Shown piece by piece: positions 1 through 7,830 of a DNA stretch of 64,000 nucleotides. Location of the stretch: the NCBI RefSeq assembly GCF_025567045.1, contig NZ_JAOQJK010000005.1, positions 1 through 64,000 on the forward strand, in the 5' to 3' direction. Every line of letters begins with the position of its first letter. Within the stretch, counting starts at the first letter, position 1. The notes beneath the pieces were generated by a model. That model did no database searches. It was not told the DNA's origin and worked only from the letters and a program-made list of their open reading frames with translations. The position numbers and the translations under genes were made by a program. Source of the stretch: Barnesiella propionica (lineage in GTDB: Bacteria > Bacteroidota > Bacteroidia > Bacteroidales > Barnesiellaceae).

Positions 1-118
1 CGCCAGCGAGACCCTTTGCTGAACCTGTTTACTTCCATTGACCCCCTTTGTGAGAAATATCCCTGGATCTCTCCCTATGCCGTGTGTGCCAATAATCCGT
101 TGAAGTATGCGGATAGAG
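1..118 (+). repeat. Rhs core repeat, copy 1 (copy 2 at 6374-6491)
   Basis: These 118 bases encode the end of the Rhs core and recur at 6374-6491 with only two mismatches that I can see (GACC/GATC and ATCTCTC/ATTTCTC). After the shared AAGTATGCGGAT the two copies diverge completely into different toxin tips. More diverged pieces of the same core occur at 4802-4900 and 3486-3520. Short core homology followed by unrelated tips is the arrangement that permits tip exchange by homologous recombination. Confidence 0.9.
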
Positions 119-717
119 ATGGGGAAGACATTGTGATTCATTATGAGGACGAAAAAGGAAAAAGCAGAACATGGGTATTTAATGGACATAACCACTCCTT
201 GGCTCCGAAAAATCAGTTTGTAACTGATTTTCTGATTGCCTATAGTTATAATATAATGAATGGGGGAGGAGATAACCTGAAAGCAGCCGCAACGGCTAAA
301 GATTATATTATTAATCTTGAGCAAACAGATAAAAATAGTAATTTTGGTATTACATTTAATGGGCCGAGAACAGAGGGAACAGTATTTTGGAATCCGGAAA
401 AGGGTCTCCAAACATCTAAAGGAACATTGTCCCCCGCCACAATATTGGAACATGAAATGGATCATGGAGTCCATTGGCAAACAGCTACTGAAGAACATAG
501 AAGAGGACAGAATACTAATGATTCTTATTTTAAAAATAAAGAAGAAAAAAGAGTTATCACAGGCTCCGAATATAAAAGCGGGGTGGCAAACGGAGAACTC
601 AGAGTTATTCCCGGAGGAGGAGAAAACAAAAATTCCAGTTATCGGGGGCATGTAGCCGCTTGTAAAAATGTTCCTGTTATTGTTATTTCACCCATTTCAA
701 ATAAAAAAAGGCGATGA
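1..717 (+). CDS. Rhs-family protein, C-terminal end with zincin-like toxin tip (partial at left edge)
   Basis: The reading frame is open from base 1, so the gene starts left of the window. The first ~39 codons are the end of the Rhs repeat-associated core (TSIDPLCEKYPWISPYAVCANNP). The sequence then changes abruptly into a ~200-residue variable tip, as expected for a polymorphic Rhs toxin. The tip contains HEMDH at codons 151-155, an exact HExxH zinc-metallopeptidase motif, followed by an acidic stretch (NKEEKRVITGSE) that could supply a third ligand. By family knowledge such tips are contact-delivered toxins; proteolysis is an inference from HExxH alone. The stop overlaps the next ATG (ATGA), so the downstream lipoprotein is translationally coupled and is the best immunity candidate. 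A remnant of the same tip lies at 9552-9675. Confidence 0.8.
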   Translation, partial: RQRDPLLNLFTSIDPLCEKYPWISPYAVCANNPLKYADRDGEDIVIHYEDEKGKSRTWVFNGHNHSLAPKNQFVTDFLIAYSYNIMNGGGDNLKAAATAKDYIINLEQTDKNSNFGITFNGPRTEGTVFWNPEKGLQTSKGTLSPATILEHEMDHGVHWQTATEEHRRGQNTNDSYFKNKEEKRVITGSEYKSGVANGELRVIPGGGENKNSSYRGHVAACKNVPVIVISPISNKKRR

Positions 718-1277
718 AAAAGTACGTTATTTTAATGCTTACCCTATTCTTTATTTCCTGTCATAGTAACAAGGAGGCCGGAAGAACGATCGATTCTATG
801 AGAGTGTTATATTATAATGGTATATTTGAGAGTATTATTTTGATTGATTGCAATGATATTATCTATTTACCTGAAAAAGTAGATACTTTAGATGTGATAT
901 TGGAAGATGGAGGATATTTACCTAAAGAAGCTGTTATTTTAGAATCCATAGTAACAGATAAAGAAGTTTTAAAGGAAATATTCTTCGAATTGCAAAAACG
1001 AAAAGCTACCAAAAGAGATTATATGGATGCCCGGATGAAATGTTATATATCATATAGTGACGGCCAAATAGATTCTTTGTGTATTAATGATATATCCATA
1101 TATGGAAATTATAACGGTCAACCTGTAAAGTTAACTAATAAACTTATATATCTTATCCGTGAAAATTGCGGATTTTACAGATGGATAGGAGCGGACTATT
1201 TAAAATATTTTGATGAATTAAATGATACGACCTTTGTCAGAAAAAAAGTGAAATCCCGTTACGGCGGAGAATATTAA
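714..1277 (+). CDS. lipoprotein, probable immunity protein to the adjacent Rhs tip (copy A)
   Basis: A 187-residue protein with a lipoprotein signal: Lys-Lys start, hydrophobic stretch, and Cys16 in FISC. The ATG overlaps the stop of the rhs gene by four bases, so the two are co-expressed. It is a close paralogue of the product at 8879-9475, with identical first 16 residues apart from silent changes and long identical blocks in the middle. The central region is acidic with no domain I recognise. Small exported proteins coupled to an Rhs toxin tip are usually its immunity factor, and membrane anchoring would place protection in the periplasm or at the outer membrane. The role is inferred from position, not from homology. 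Confidence 0.7.
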   Translation: MKKYVILMLTLFFISCHSNKEAGRTIDSMRVLYYNGIFESIILIDCNDIIYLPEKVDTLDVILEDGGYLPKEAVILESIVTDKEVLKEIFFELQKRKATKRDYMDARMKCYISYSDGQIDSLCINDISIYGNYNGQPVKLTNKLIYLIRENCGFYRWIGADYLKYFDELNDTTFVRKKVKSRYGGEY

Positions 1278-1373
1278 TTAAGTATTAATGATTTTTGTCG
1301 TAGAAATAGGTATTATGTGACTGATTTGATGACTCATTCTTTGTTTTAATAGGAGTAAAACTTTAAAACTATT

Positions 1374-1781
1374 ATGGCCGTGGATAAAATAATATATTAT
1401 TCAGTTTTCTTTTTGTGCTTATTTTGCTTAATATGCAATGCGTGTAGTGATTATTCTAAAAACTTGGGTGAAGGTTATACTTACGCACACGAAGGTACAG
1501 GTACTAATTGTATTTTTCACGAATACCCTACAAGCGGAGGTGAAATTCCACCTGACGTAATTTCGTTTGCTTACGATAAGAATTTTATTGTTGCGAAACA
1601 GAAGCCAAACGAATTTGATTGTGCTTATGAAAAAGAAATTAGTTACCCATTAGGGCGTGATACAATATACTATTGGCTGATTATTAAGCAAGAACAAAAA
1701 GTATTTGGTGCTTTGGATTATGACAGTTTTCTGCAACTTAAAAAAAAGTACAAAGTTCCTGATAACTTGATACTAGAATAA
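1374..1781 (+). CDS. small lipoprotein, DUF3997-like
   Basis: A 135-residue protein. The N-terminus has a hydrophobic segment ending at Cys24 (CNAC), consistent with a lipoprotein signal. The rest resembles the DUF3997 family, with a GEGYTYAHEG opening, IPPDVISFAYD in the middle and an FIVAKQ strand, but I place this only by general resemblance. The ATG lies ~95 bases after copy A of the immunity lipoprotein, and a clear terminator follows. It could be a second immunity-type gene of the Rhs locus. No function is known to me. The purine stretch AGGAG sits ~18 bases upstream, too far to be a good ribosome binding site. Confidence 0.6.
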   Translation: MAVDKIIYYSVFFLCLFCLICNACSDYSKNLGEGYTYAHEGTGTNCIFHEYPTSGGEIPPDVISFAYDKNFIVAKQKPNEFDCAYEKEISYPLGRDTIYYWLIIKQEQKVFGALDYDSFLQLKKKYKVPDNLILE

Positions 1782-1785
1782 AGTT

Positions 1786-1817
1786 AAACCCCACAAAAAG
1801 CGGGGTTTTCTTTTTTC
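1786..1817 (+). terminator. intrinsic terminator after the lipoprotein gene
   Basis: AAACCCC (1786-1792) pairs with GGGGTTT (1802-1808), followed by CTTTTTT. It lies five bases after the stop at 1781 and probably ends the rhs-immunity transcript. Confidence 0.8.
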
Positions 1818-1835
1818 GGGGCGGGTGGCTTTGCT

Positions 1836-1882
1836 ACCTAAAAGAATAAAAGGCAAATATTTTGCTTTTTATTCTTTTAGGT
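1836..1882. repeat. long near-perfect inverted repeat (22-bp arms, 3-base loop)
   Basis: The arm at 1836-1857 (ACCTAAAAGAATAAAAGGCA and two more bases) is complementary to 1861-1882 with a single G-T type mismatch; the loop is TAT. It does not end in a T-run and directly follows a separate terminator, so termination is not its obvious job. It marks the junction between the intact rhs-lipoprotein segment and the decayed recombinase segment. It could be an element end, a cruciform or a transcript hairpin. Confidence 0.8.
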
Positions 1883-2118
1883 GTTGTTGGGTTGCTCTCT
1901 GTTTTTTCTCTAAATTCCACCTGTATTTATTAAATATTACCTTTTCCCAAAAAGTTATCAACAGCTATCGTTTTATTTATAAATTGCTGATATTTTGCCG
2001 TTTTAATTCTCTTTTCCGTTCTTTTTTCACCCTTTTCAGAAAGGAGTTTGAGCAGGGCGGGAAGGGCTTTTTGTGGTTGGTTTCAGGCTGTTCTTTTTTT
2101 GTTTCTACTTTGATAAAT
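1883..2118. other. gap before the recombinase remnants
   Basis: This stretch has no coding signal I trust. It reads open in one plus-strand frame into the recombinase remnant, but the translation is rich in Phe/Leu/Ser runs and does not look like protein. It probably holds the decayed 5' end of recombinase 1. Confidence 0.4.
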
Positions 2119-2676
2119 ATGTTTTTTGATGATTATTACCAACTTTTTGTACGAGGTTACGATGACAGCCGATACCAACACGGGGCACAAAGGAAATACT
2201 CCACCCCTTACAGGGAACGGAACGCACTGATAGTAAATATCCTGTTCAATCAAAGAACAAGCACGAAAGAAATCGAAAAAATAGAACTCGGCTACCTTGA
2301 TTTAATCAAAGCCCCGGAGAGAGGTTTGTTTATGCACTACCTGCAAAACATACGCCCCAAACTGCTTAAATACCAAACAGAGGAAAGCGACAGGCAATTT
2401 TTATCGTTTCCCTCGGTCAGCTACAAGAAAATGGATAGCAATATGGTATGAGGTATTTTTATACCGCTAACGGCGCATCTAAGAACCGTTGACAAACAAT
2501 TCTTCAACTTCCAGCAGGTACGCACTTCGGTCATTACCTTTTGGATAGAAACACAAGGCCCGCGCAAGGTCCAACACCTTGCCGGACACCGTTATATATG
2601 CACCACCGAAAAATATGTGGGCAATGACTTGGAAAACTTTATAGAAGATATAAAGAAACTCCACCCGTTTTTATGA
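2119..2676 (+). pseudogene. tyrosine recombinase 1, decayed
   Basis: The first part (2119-2451) reads like the N-terminal half of a Bacteroidetes tyrosine recombinase (ERNALIVNILFNQ, then YLQNIRPKLLKY). A frameshift near 2450-2480 moves the rest to another frame. There 2490-2676 encode the catalytic end: QVRTSVITFW, then VQHLAGHRYICTTEKY, which carries the Arg, the His-Arg and the Tyr nucleophile of the family. The N-terminal DNA-binding region is missing or degenerate. The stop overlaps the ATG of recombinase 2 (ATGA at 2673-2676), so the two once formed a coupled pair. By family knowledge such pairs mobilise or rearrange DNA; this copy cannot encode an intact enzyme. Confidence 0.75.
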
Positions 2677-3282
2677 ACGTAGCTTACAAGGCAATAGCCA
2701 ACGAATATATTGGATAGCTCGACACGTTGGGTTACTCCGAAGACGTAGTCAATGCTTGCGCACATACATGAATTTTTGCAGTGGCTTGACAATAAACAAA
2801 TACGAAGCATAGACCAATTAACCAACAGGCATATAACCAATTATCAAAACTATTTGGAAACATGCCTCAATAAATTGTTTAAAGAGCATTTATTGAGTGA
2901 CTCACACCAGAACAAGAGCTTTATTGCCGTTGATAAGCTATTGGAATTTTTACCCCCGTACGGTATGACGAATACACCGATACTGATCCACCGCCGAATG
3001 GAAATGAACGAAAAGAGCGGATACTCAAAATAGAAACGCTTACACAACAAGAAATAAAAACGCTTTGCGACTGCCTACCGAACGCCTACCCGAACCTTCC
3101 CTTTGCTGAACGACAGGAAAAGCAAGCCTAATTAAGAGCAGTTTCTGCCTTGTTTTACGGTTGTGGCGCGCCACTCGATAGCGACCCACCTCTTGCAGAA
3201 CAGAACGGGTATCGAAAATATCATCCTGTTTTTAGGGCATTATTCGCTCGACACCACCTAAATTTACACGTATTTAATCTGA
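2673..3282 (+). pseudogene. tyrosine recombinase 2 (XerD-like), decayed
   Basis: It begins MNVAYKAIANEYIG, then an in-frame TAG and a frameshift before HIHEFLQWLDNKQIRSIDQL, the N-terminal SAM-like DNA-binding domain (2750-2900). Further shifts separate RILKIETLTQQEIKTL and the helix LRAVSALFYGCG. The C-terminal part reads RHSIATHLLQN, then IENIILFLGHYSLDTT, a stop, and IYTR. The stop (TAA for the usual CAA) lies two codons before the catalytic Tyr. The central catalytic region is shortened compared with the ~300-residue family norm. At least five lesions are visible, so this is an old pseudogene. It sits just upstream of the displaced rhs modules. Confidence 0.75.
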
Positions 3283-3485
3283 TTGTTTTTGCAGTCGGTT
3301 TTTAAGAAGAAAGGAAAGAGAATAAAAAAATCTTTTTTTATGTGCCTGCCTATGAATAAATCTTATAACTTTATAGCACTGAAAGAGAAATAAAAAACGC
3401 AGGCGGTTTATACAGAGGTATAACAATAACGCCTGAAAAAGAACTGGCATCGGGCTTATGTGCTTAGAGGACATATAGCGTGACT

Positions 3486-4092
3486 GGTTATGCCGTGTGT
3501 TCTAATAATTTTATTAATGGGGTGGATATGGACGGAAAAGCAGACTTTTGGCATAATGGGAAAGTTTTAGGAATTCTGGAAATTCAAATGCATTTAAAGA
3601 AAATTCTATAGCTTATAATAATGCAATAGAAATAGAAGGACCTGCAGAAAATAGACAAAGATGATAGATGTGGTTTGTCAAGATAATGGAAAAGGAGGGA
3701 CTGTAGCTGCAAATAACAGAGAATATGGAGGTTTAATAAAAAATGGTGTAATTATTGAAGAAAATCCAGGAGCTATTTCTAATCCTCAATCTGCAAATAC
3801 AAGCATTGAATTACCATCGGAAACTTCAACTTTTCATAGTCATCCTAGTGGGAATATAAGAGTTACTCCAGATTACAACTCAAGTGCATCTTCTATTTCA
3901 TCTTTTGGAGGCATTATTATGACGTATTCTTTTATCCAATTCCCATCTTCGGTGGATATTTTAAATGCTGGTTCTAATATACATTACGTTTTTGGACGAG
4001 GAGATAATAATGTGTATATTTACAATTCAAGTGGAATTCAAAGTGTTATGTCTATGAAATATTTTGTAACACCTCAAAATAATAAAAAATGA
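3486..4092 (+). pseudogene. displaced Rhs C-terminal module with JAB/JAMM-type toxin domain, frameshifted
   Basis: It starts with the last part of an Rhs core (YAVCSNNFINGVDMDGKADF) from 3486, with no upstream core. A frameshift near 3575 moves into SGNSNAFKENSIAYNNAIEI, and a second near 3660 enters the toxin domain proper (3661-4092, 143 codons). The toxin domain has a JAMM-type metal-site signature: His59 and His61 in HSHPSG, Ser96/Asp99 in PSSVD and Glu21 as possible general base (numbering from 3661). JAB-fold domains are isopeptidases or peptidases and occur as Rhs tips in Bacteroidetes. With two frameshifts and no start it is either dead or a silent donor. The downstream immunity candidate overlaps by ATGA. 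Confidence 0.75.
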
Positions 4093-4568
4093 AAAAGTTT
4101 ATTTTATTAATATGTATTTTATTGATCAATTTTATAATATATGGACAAGAAAGAAACAGCTTAAATGATATCATAAATCATAGCTTAAATCTCTATGTGA
4201 ATAAAGTTGATACATTGGTAGAAAAAAGAACGATTGTGAAAAAGTTTTTTCAGGAAAAATATGTAAATATGGATGGTTATCCATTAAATTTTATTCTTGA
4301 TAATAATTTGAAAAAAGAATTGAAACAGATAAGATTATTTGACGATGTTTATTTAAAAAATATATTAAAAAAAGGAACTTACGTTATTTTTTTTGATGGA
4401 ATAGATTTAAAATCTAATAGAATAATACTTTCATTTTCAAGTAGATATGTAATATTAAAGAAAGGAGGATTAAATATATCTATAAGTGATGGAGGTGTTT
4501 ATACATATGAATATTCAAATGAAAAGCAAGAATGGTATTTAATTGAAGAAAAATATATAGGAATATAA
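4089..4568 (+). CDS. secreted protein, probable immunity partner of the JAB module
   Basis: A 159-residue protein with an N-terminal signal peptide (MKKFILLICILLINFIIYG) and likely cleavage before QERNS; no lipobox. The rest is short beta-rich sequence with no family I recognise. The start codon overlaps the stop of the JAB toxin module by four bases, the coupling seen at every toxin-immunity junction in this locus. The gene is intact although its toxin partner is frameshifted, as expected if the cell still needs protection from sister cells or if the immunity product is harmless. Function is inferred from context. Confidence 0.6.
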   Translation: MKKFILLICILLINFIIYGQERNSLNDIINHSLNLYVNKVDTLVEKRTIVKKFFQEKYVNMDGYPLNFILDNNLKKELKQIRLFDDVYLKNILKKGTYVIFFDGIDLKSNRIILSFSSRYVILKKGGLNISISDGGVYTYEYSNEKQEWYLIEEKYIGI

Positions 4569-4801
4569 TTTTATATGTTAAACTAAGGTTTATATTTTTC
4601 AAGCATAGTAGATAATAATCTTTTTGCAGAAGTTAAAATCGGAAATTTCAATATTCAATCATTTGGAGAGAGCATATATTATTATTTTATATTGATTCAA
4701 GCGGTGAAATCAAACACGTATAAAAAATGCATGAATTGTAACCATGAAATCAGCTAAGAGCAGAAAATAACATACCTTTTATGGCCATTATGAAACAAGT
4801 T
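4569..4801 (+). other. gap with a possible gene remnant
   Basis: Bases 4608-4690 read VDNNLFAEVKIGNFNIQSF in one frame, and after a shift IDSSGEIKHV ends at a stop near 4724. This looks like the 3' end of another immunity-type gene, but I cannot identify it. The remaining bases up to the next Rhs core fragment show nothing clear. Confidence 0.3.
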
Positions 4802-5504
4802 CGGGCAACCTCCCTGCTTAACCTGTTCACCACAATCGATCCCTTCTGTGAGAAGTATACCTGGATCTCTCCCTATGCCGTGTGTTCTAACAATTTTATT
4901 AATAGAAGGACTCGATGATTATACGGTAAACGATAAAGGGAACATTGTTTTTGTCCAAAAAACCACAGAAGAAACAGATAAATTGATTGCAATAGGGAAT
5001 AATAATATAATTGAATATAATGATGAAGGAAGTATTACTAATTCTTTTTTTATTCTGGATAAAGGTATATTAAATAATCAAAAAGTATCAGGCGAAACAA
5101 CTTATATGTCTGTAAAAAATGATGAACAAGCCAAAGGATTATTTGAATTTTTATCTGAAAATACATCTATTGAATGGGGAAAAGTATCGTTCGGAAAAGT
5201 ATCTAATTACATATCCACAAACAACAATCCATATAATAATGGAATAGAAACAATTACCTACGAACGCTTATTAAAAGAAAATAAGTGTAATTTATTGAGA
5301 TTTATAGATCATAGTCATCCAGATGGTAGTTTTCCTTCTGGGTTTTCAAACGAAAAAGGTTTTTTACCAAAAGGACAAGGGGATAAAGCTTTTGCAGAAT
5401 GGTTTTATAATTATTATCCTAAAATCGCACCATTAGTTAAATTGAGAGTTTATAATCCAATTCAAAAAAATTATATTCGATATAATAATAAAACATATTT
5501 TTAA
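4802..5504 (+). pseudogene. displaced Rhs C-terminal module with JAB-like toxin 1 type domain, frameshifted
   Basis: From 4802 the frame encodes Rhs core (SLLNLFTTIDPFCEKYTW, then ISPYAVCSNNFIN) and stops soon after. The toxin continues in another frame from about 4900 (EGLDDYTVNDKGN), where the usual linker is shortened. The toxin domain runs ~198 codons to 5504 and carries DHSHPDGSFPSGF (two His of an HxHP JAMM site), a conserved-looking IEW glutamate ~46 residues before it and an Asp in KGQGDKAFAEWF. The order matches the JAB-like toxin 1 family found on Bacteroidetes Rhs proteins. The only plus-strand start for the toxin frame is a GTG inside the shifted core, so I treat it as a module without its own start. 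Confidence 0.75.
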
Positions 5505-5514
5505 ACCAAAACAC

Positions 5515-6021
5515 ATGAAATTGAAAATTATATTAATAGGATTATTTTTCTTCTGTATTGGAAAAAATAACATATTAGCTGATGAAAATGATCATAACAT
5601 ATCAATTTACTTACCCAAAATTGTAATAAATGATATGAGTACTGATTCACTAATTAACATTATTATTAAAGATAATAAAGATTATTTGAAAAAAAAATGT
5701 TTTTTATTAGTTGGTATAATAAGAGAAAACGATACTTATTATATAAATATTGTTATTTACGAAAAAAAGAAATTTGAAATAATATGCCCTAAGAACGATT
5801 ATCCTATTATAGGTTATTTTGAGATTAATGGCCAAATAGTTCTAGTTGTCGGTGAATATTTATTTAGTGATACAGAATTTTTAAATGACAAAAAGATATT
5901 TACGTTTAAATGTAAAAAAGCTTTTGAAAAACACATTATTCCACCACCATTAATGTATAATCCTCCTAGTTATAAGTTTATATACAAAAACAATAGTAAT
6001 AACTTAAAAAAATACAAATAA
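5515..6021 (+). CDS. secreted protein, probable immunity partner of the JAB-like toxin 1 module
   Basis: A 168-residue protein with a signal peptide (hydrophobic ILIGLFFFCIG, likely cleavage near LAD), beginning ten bases after the toxin module. It is very Lys/Ile/Asn rich, matching the low GC of this segment. No domain is recognised. The C-terminus has a Pro-rich HIIPPPLMYNPPSY patch. Position directly after the toxin and export to the cell envelope suggest an immunity protein acting in the periplasm. This is context only. Confidence 0.55.
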   Translation: MKLKIILIGLFFFCIGKNNILADENDHNISIYLPKIVINDMSTDSLINIIIKDNKDYLKKKCFLLVGIIRENDTYYINIVIYEKKKFEIICPKNDYPIIGYFEINGQIVLVVGEYLFSDTEFLNDKKIFTFKCKKAFEKHIIPPPLMYNPPSYKFIYKNNSNNLKKYK

Positions 6022-6247
6022 TATTTGTTTTATTAATTAGAATTTTATTTTAATTTGACTTTATTGGAATAGATGATGCTCTCCTAATAAAAGATAAAAT
6101 GAAATAATCATTATTATTAAGCATTGATACCGATTTGTATGTCTTTCTCTAAAGAGCTTTAGAAAATGAAATAATGATCAATACAAATTTTATAGAATAT
6201 ATCGATTAACATACATAATATTCAAAAACAGAAAGATATAAAAAGTT
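6022..6247. other. gap between modules
   Basis: Very AT-rich. Bases ~6052-6105 could be the tail of a lost gene (FDFIGIDDALLIKDK then stop), but this is too short to support. Nothing else seen. Confidence 0.3.
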
Positions 6248-7133
6248 ATGACTTTTATTAACCAGAAAAGGCGGACTACCACCGAATACGATGGTCTGGG
6301 GCTCAATAACCGGCTGCACCTGGGCATGGAGTTCGAGAGCATGCATGGGCTCCATCTCTATGACAATAACACCCGCCAGCGAGATCCTTTGCTGAACCTG
6401 TTTACTTCCATTGACCCCCTTTGTGAGAAATATCCCTGGATTTCTCCCTATGCCGTGTGTGCCAATAATCCGTTGAAGTATGCGGATTATAACGGAATGG
6501 ATTGGTATCAACATGAATCTGGTGCGGTTATTTGGCAAGTATGAAACAATAATACTATATTTGTAAATAATCAAACATATAATAATATTGGAGAAAATTA
6601 TAATTATATAACTAATAATGTTACATATAGTTACACACAAAATAATTTGACTTCAATCACTTATACCAGAATAACAAGTGATAGTTGGATATCGCCAGAT
6701 AGCTAATAAAATTAATTGCTATCAGGCTTCTAGTCAAATGCTTAATAAAGAAGGCACATCTACAGCAGGTAGAGAATCTGAAATTATTATTGTGAATCAA
6801 GGTGAAAATGGTAGAGCTGGAAGTGGGAATAATAATTTAAATGTTGGTGTCTCTGTTATAAATAATACTTTAGAAGCGGGGAAACCAATAATTGTTGAAG
6901 TTGATTATAAAAATAATTCTCCTAATGCAGATGGTATGACGGATCATTTTGTTGTTATTTCATCAGTAACACAAAATATAAATAATGGAAAAGTAATGAG
7001 TACAGTATATAATTTTTATGATCCGGGGACACAAAATAGAGATTGGGGAACTTCGGTAAATAATACATTGTCAATTATTAATAATCAAATGACTGGCAAA
7101 TATGAAATAAGCCTGTTCAACCCTACACAGTAG
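6248..7133 (+). pseudogene. displaced Rhs core plus papain/C39-like cysteine peptidase toxin tip, with one stop and one frameshift
   Basis: Bases 6248-6500 encode Rhs core (NRLHLGMEFESMHGLHLYD, then the DPLCEKYPWISPYAVCANNP block nearly identical to bases 1-118). The tip begins YNGMDWYQHESGAVIWQ and meets a TGA at 6542-6544. The same frame then continues sensibly (NNTIFVNNQTYNN) until ~6700, where a frameshift is needed to enter the rest (6700-7133). That part has Cys in KINCYQASSQML, His in DGMTDHFVVI and Asp in YNFYDPGTQN. The order Cys-His-Asp fits a papain-like fold as in C39-type peptidases. The two lesions could each be reverted by one mutation, so it may be a silent module or a recent pseudogene. 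Confidence 0.75.
6374..6491 (+). repeat. Rhs core repeat, copy 2
   Basis: Second copy of the 118-base core segment at 1-118, with two visible mismatches. It ends at the same base where both tips begin to differ. Confidence 0.9.
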
Positions 7134-7167
7134 TAACAGTAAAGCCAAATCGATAATAAAATAAAGA

Positions 7168-7830
7168 ATGAGAAAATTAATATGGATATTATTTTTTGTT
7201 GCGGCAACATGTTGTGGACAAAATAAGGACTTTAATGATTATATATCAAATTTTCAAAGGGTGTCAATCCCTTTGAAAATAAATTCTGATAATTTTCTGG
7301 AACTATTTCCGGGGAGTGTTTGGAATAAACCATATAATATTGATAAAAAATATATAAAAGATTTTATATGTTGTGATGATTCTATTAATGCATATAAATT
7401 TGTTATGTCTGATTATGGATACGGTTATGGAATACGATGGGAAACAGATAATTTCTACATTGTAATACTCAGAATGCAAAGAGATAAGGGAGATGACGCC
7501 TTCAATTTTGACAGATTAGATTTGATTTTAGTGGTATATAATAAATTTGGTAAGTATATAGATCGTAAAATTATATCTAAAAATAATGAGGTTTGGTTTT
7601 CCAATATTTTTGTGAAAGAAAAAGAAAGTATTTATGTCCAACAAGCTATGATGAATATTAGATCAACATCGTTGATAGATATAAATACAGTTTATGATGC
7701 TACCGTACAAGACATTTCATATGAAATACTTGAATCTGGAATTATTAAAGAAAAGTTTATTAATGATTGGGTAGGAAAACTTAAATGGAATTCAGAAATT
7801 AATAATTTTTATTTAGATTTAAAGAAATGA
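7168..7830 (+). CDS. lipoprotein, probable immunity partner of the cysteine-peptidase module
   Basis: A 220-residue protein with a lipoprotein signal: MRKLIWILFFVAATCCG, with lipidation likely at Cys15 or Cys16. It starts 34 bases after the cysteine-peptidase toxin module and overlaps the next gene by ATGA. The mature part is a mixed alpha/beta sequence with no domain I recognise. The location and lipid anchor fit an envelope-located immunity protein. An inhibitor of a papain-like toxin is the simplest hypothesis. The GC content is as low as the module before it and lower than the gene after it. Confidence 0.6.
   Translation: MRKLIWILFFVAATCCGQNKDFNDYISNFQRVSIPLKINSDNFLELFPGSVWNKPYNIDKKYIKDFICCDDSINAYKFVMSDYGYGYGIRWETDNFYIVILRMQRDKGDDAFNFDRLDLILVVYNKFGKYIDRKIISKNNEVWFSNIFVKEKESIYVQQAMMNIRSTSLIDINTVYDATVQDISYEILESGIIKEKFINDWVGKLKWNSEINNFYLDLKK

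Noticed and set aside
1825..2118. Open frame of ~100 codons before the recombinase remnant
   Set aside because: The translation is Phe/Leu/Ser-rich and unlike a protein, and it begins inside the inverted repeat. It is read-through in AT-rich DNA.
3274..3485. Minus-strand open frame of 66 codons
   Set aside because: It overlaps the decayed segment, has no start signal and shows no recognisable similarity.
4848..4900. GTG start of a 218-codon protein for the JAB-like toxin
   Set aside because: The first 20 codons are the Rhs core read in the wrong frame, so the start is an artefact of a frameshift.
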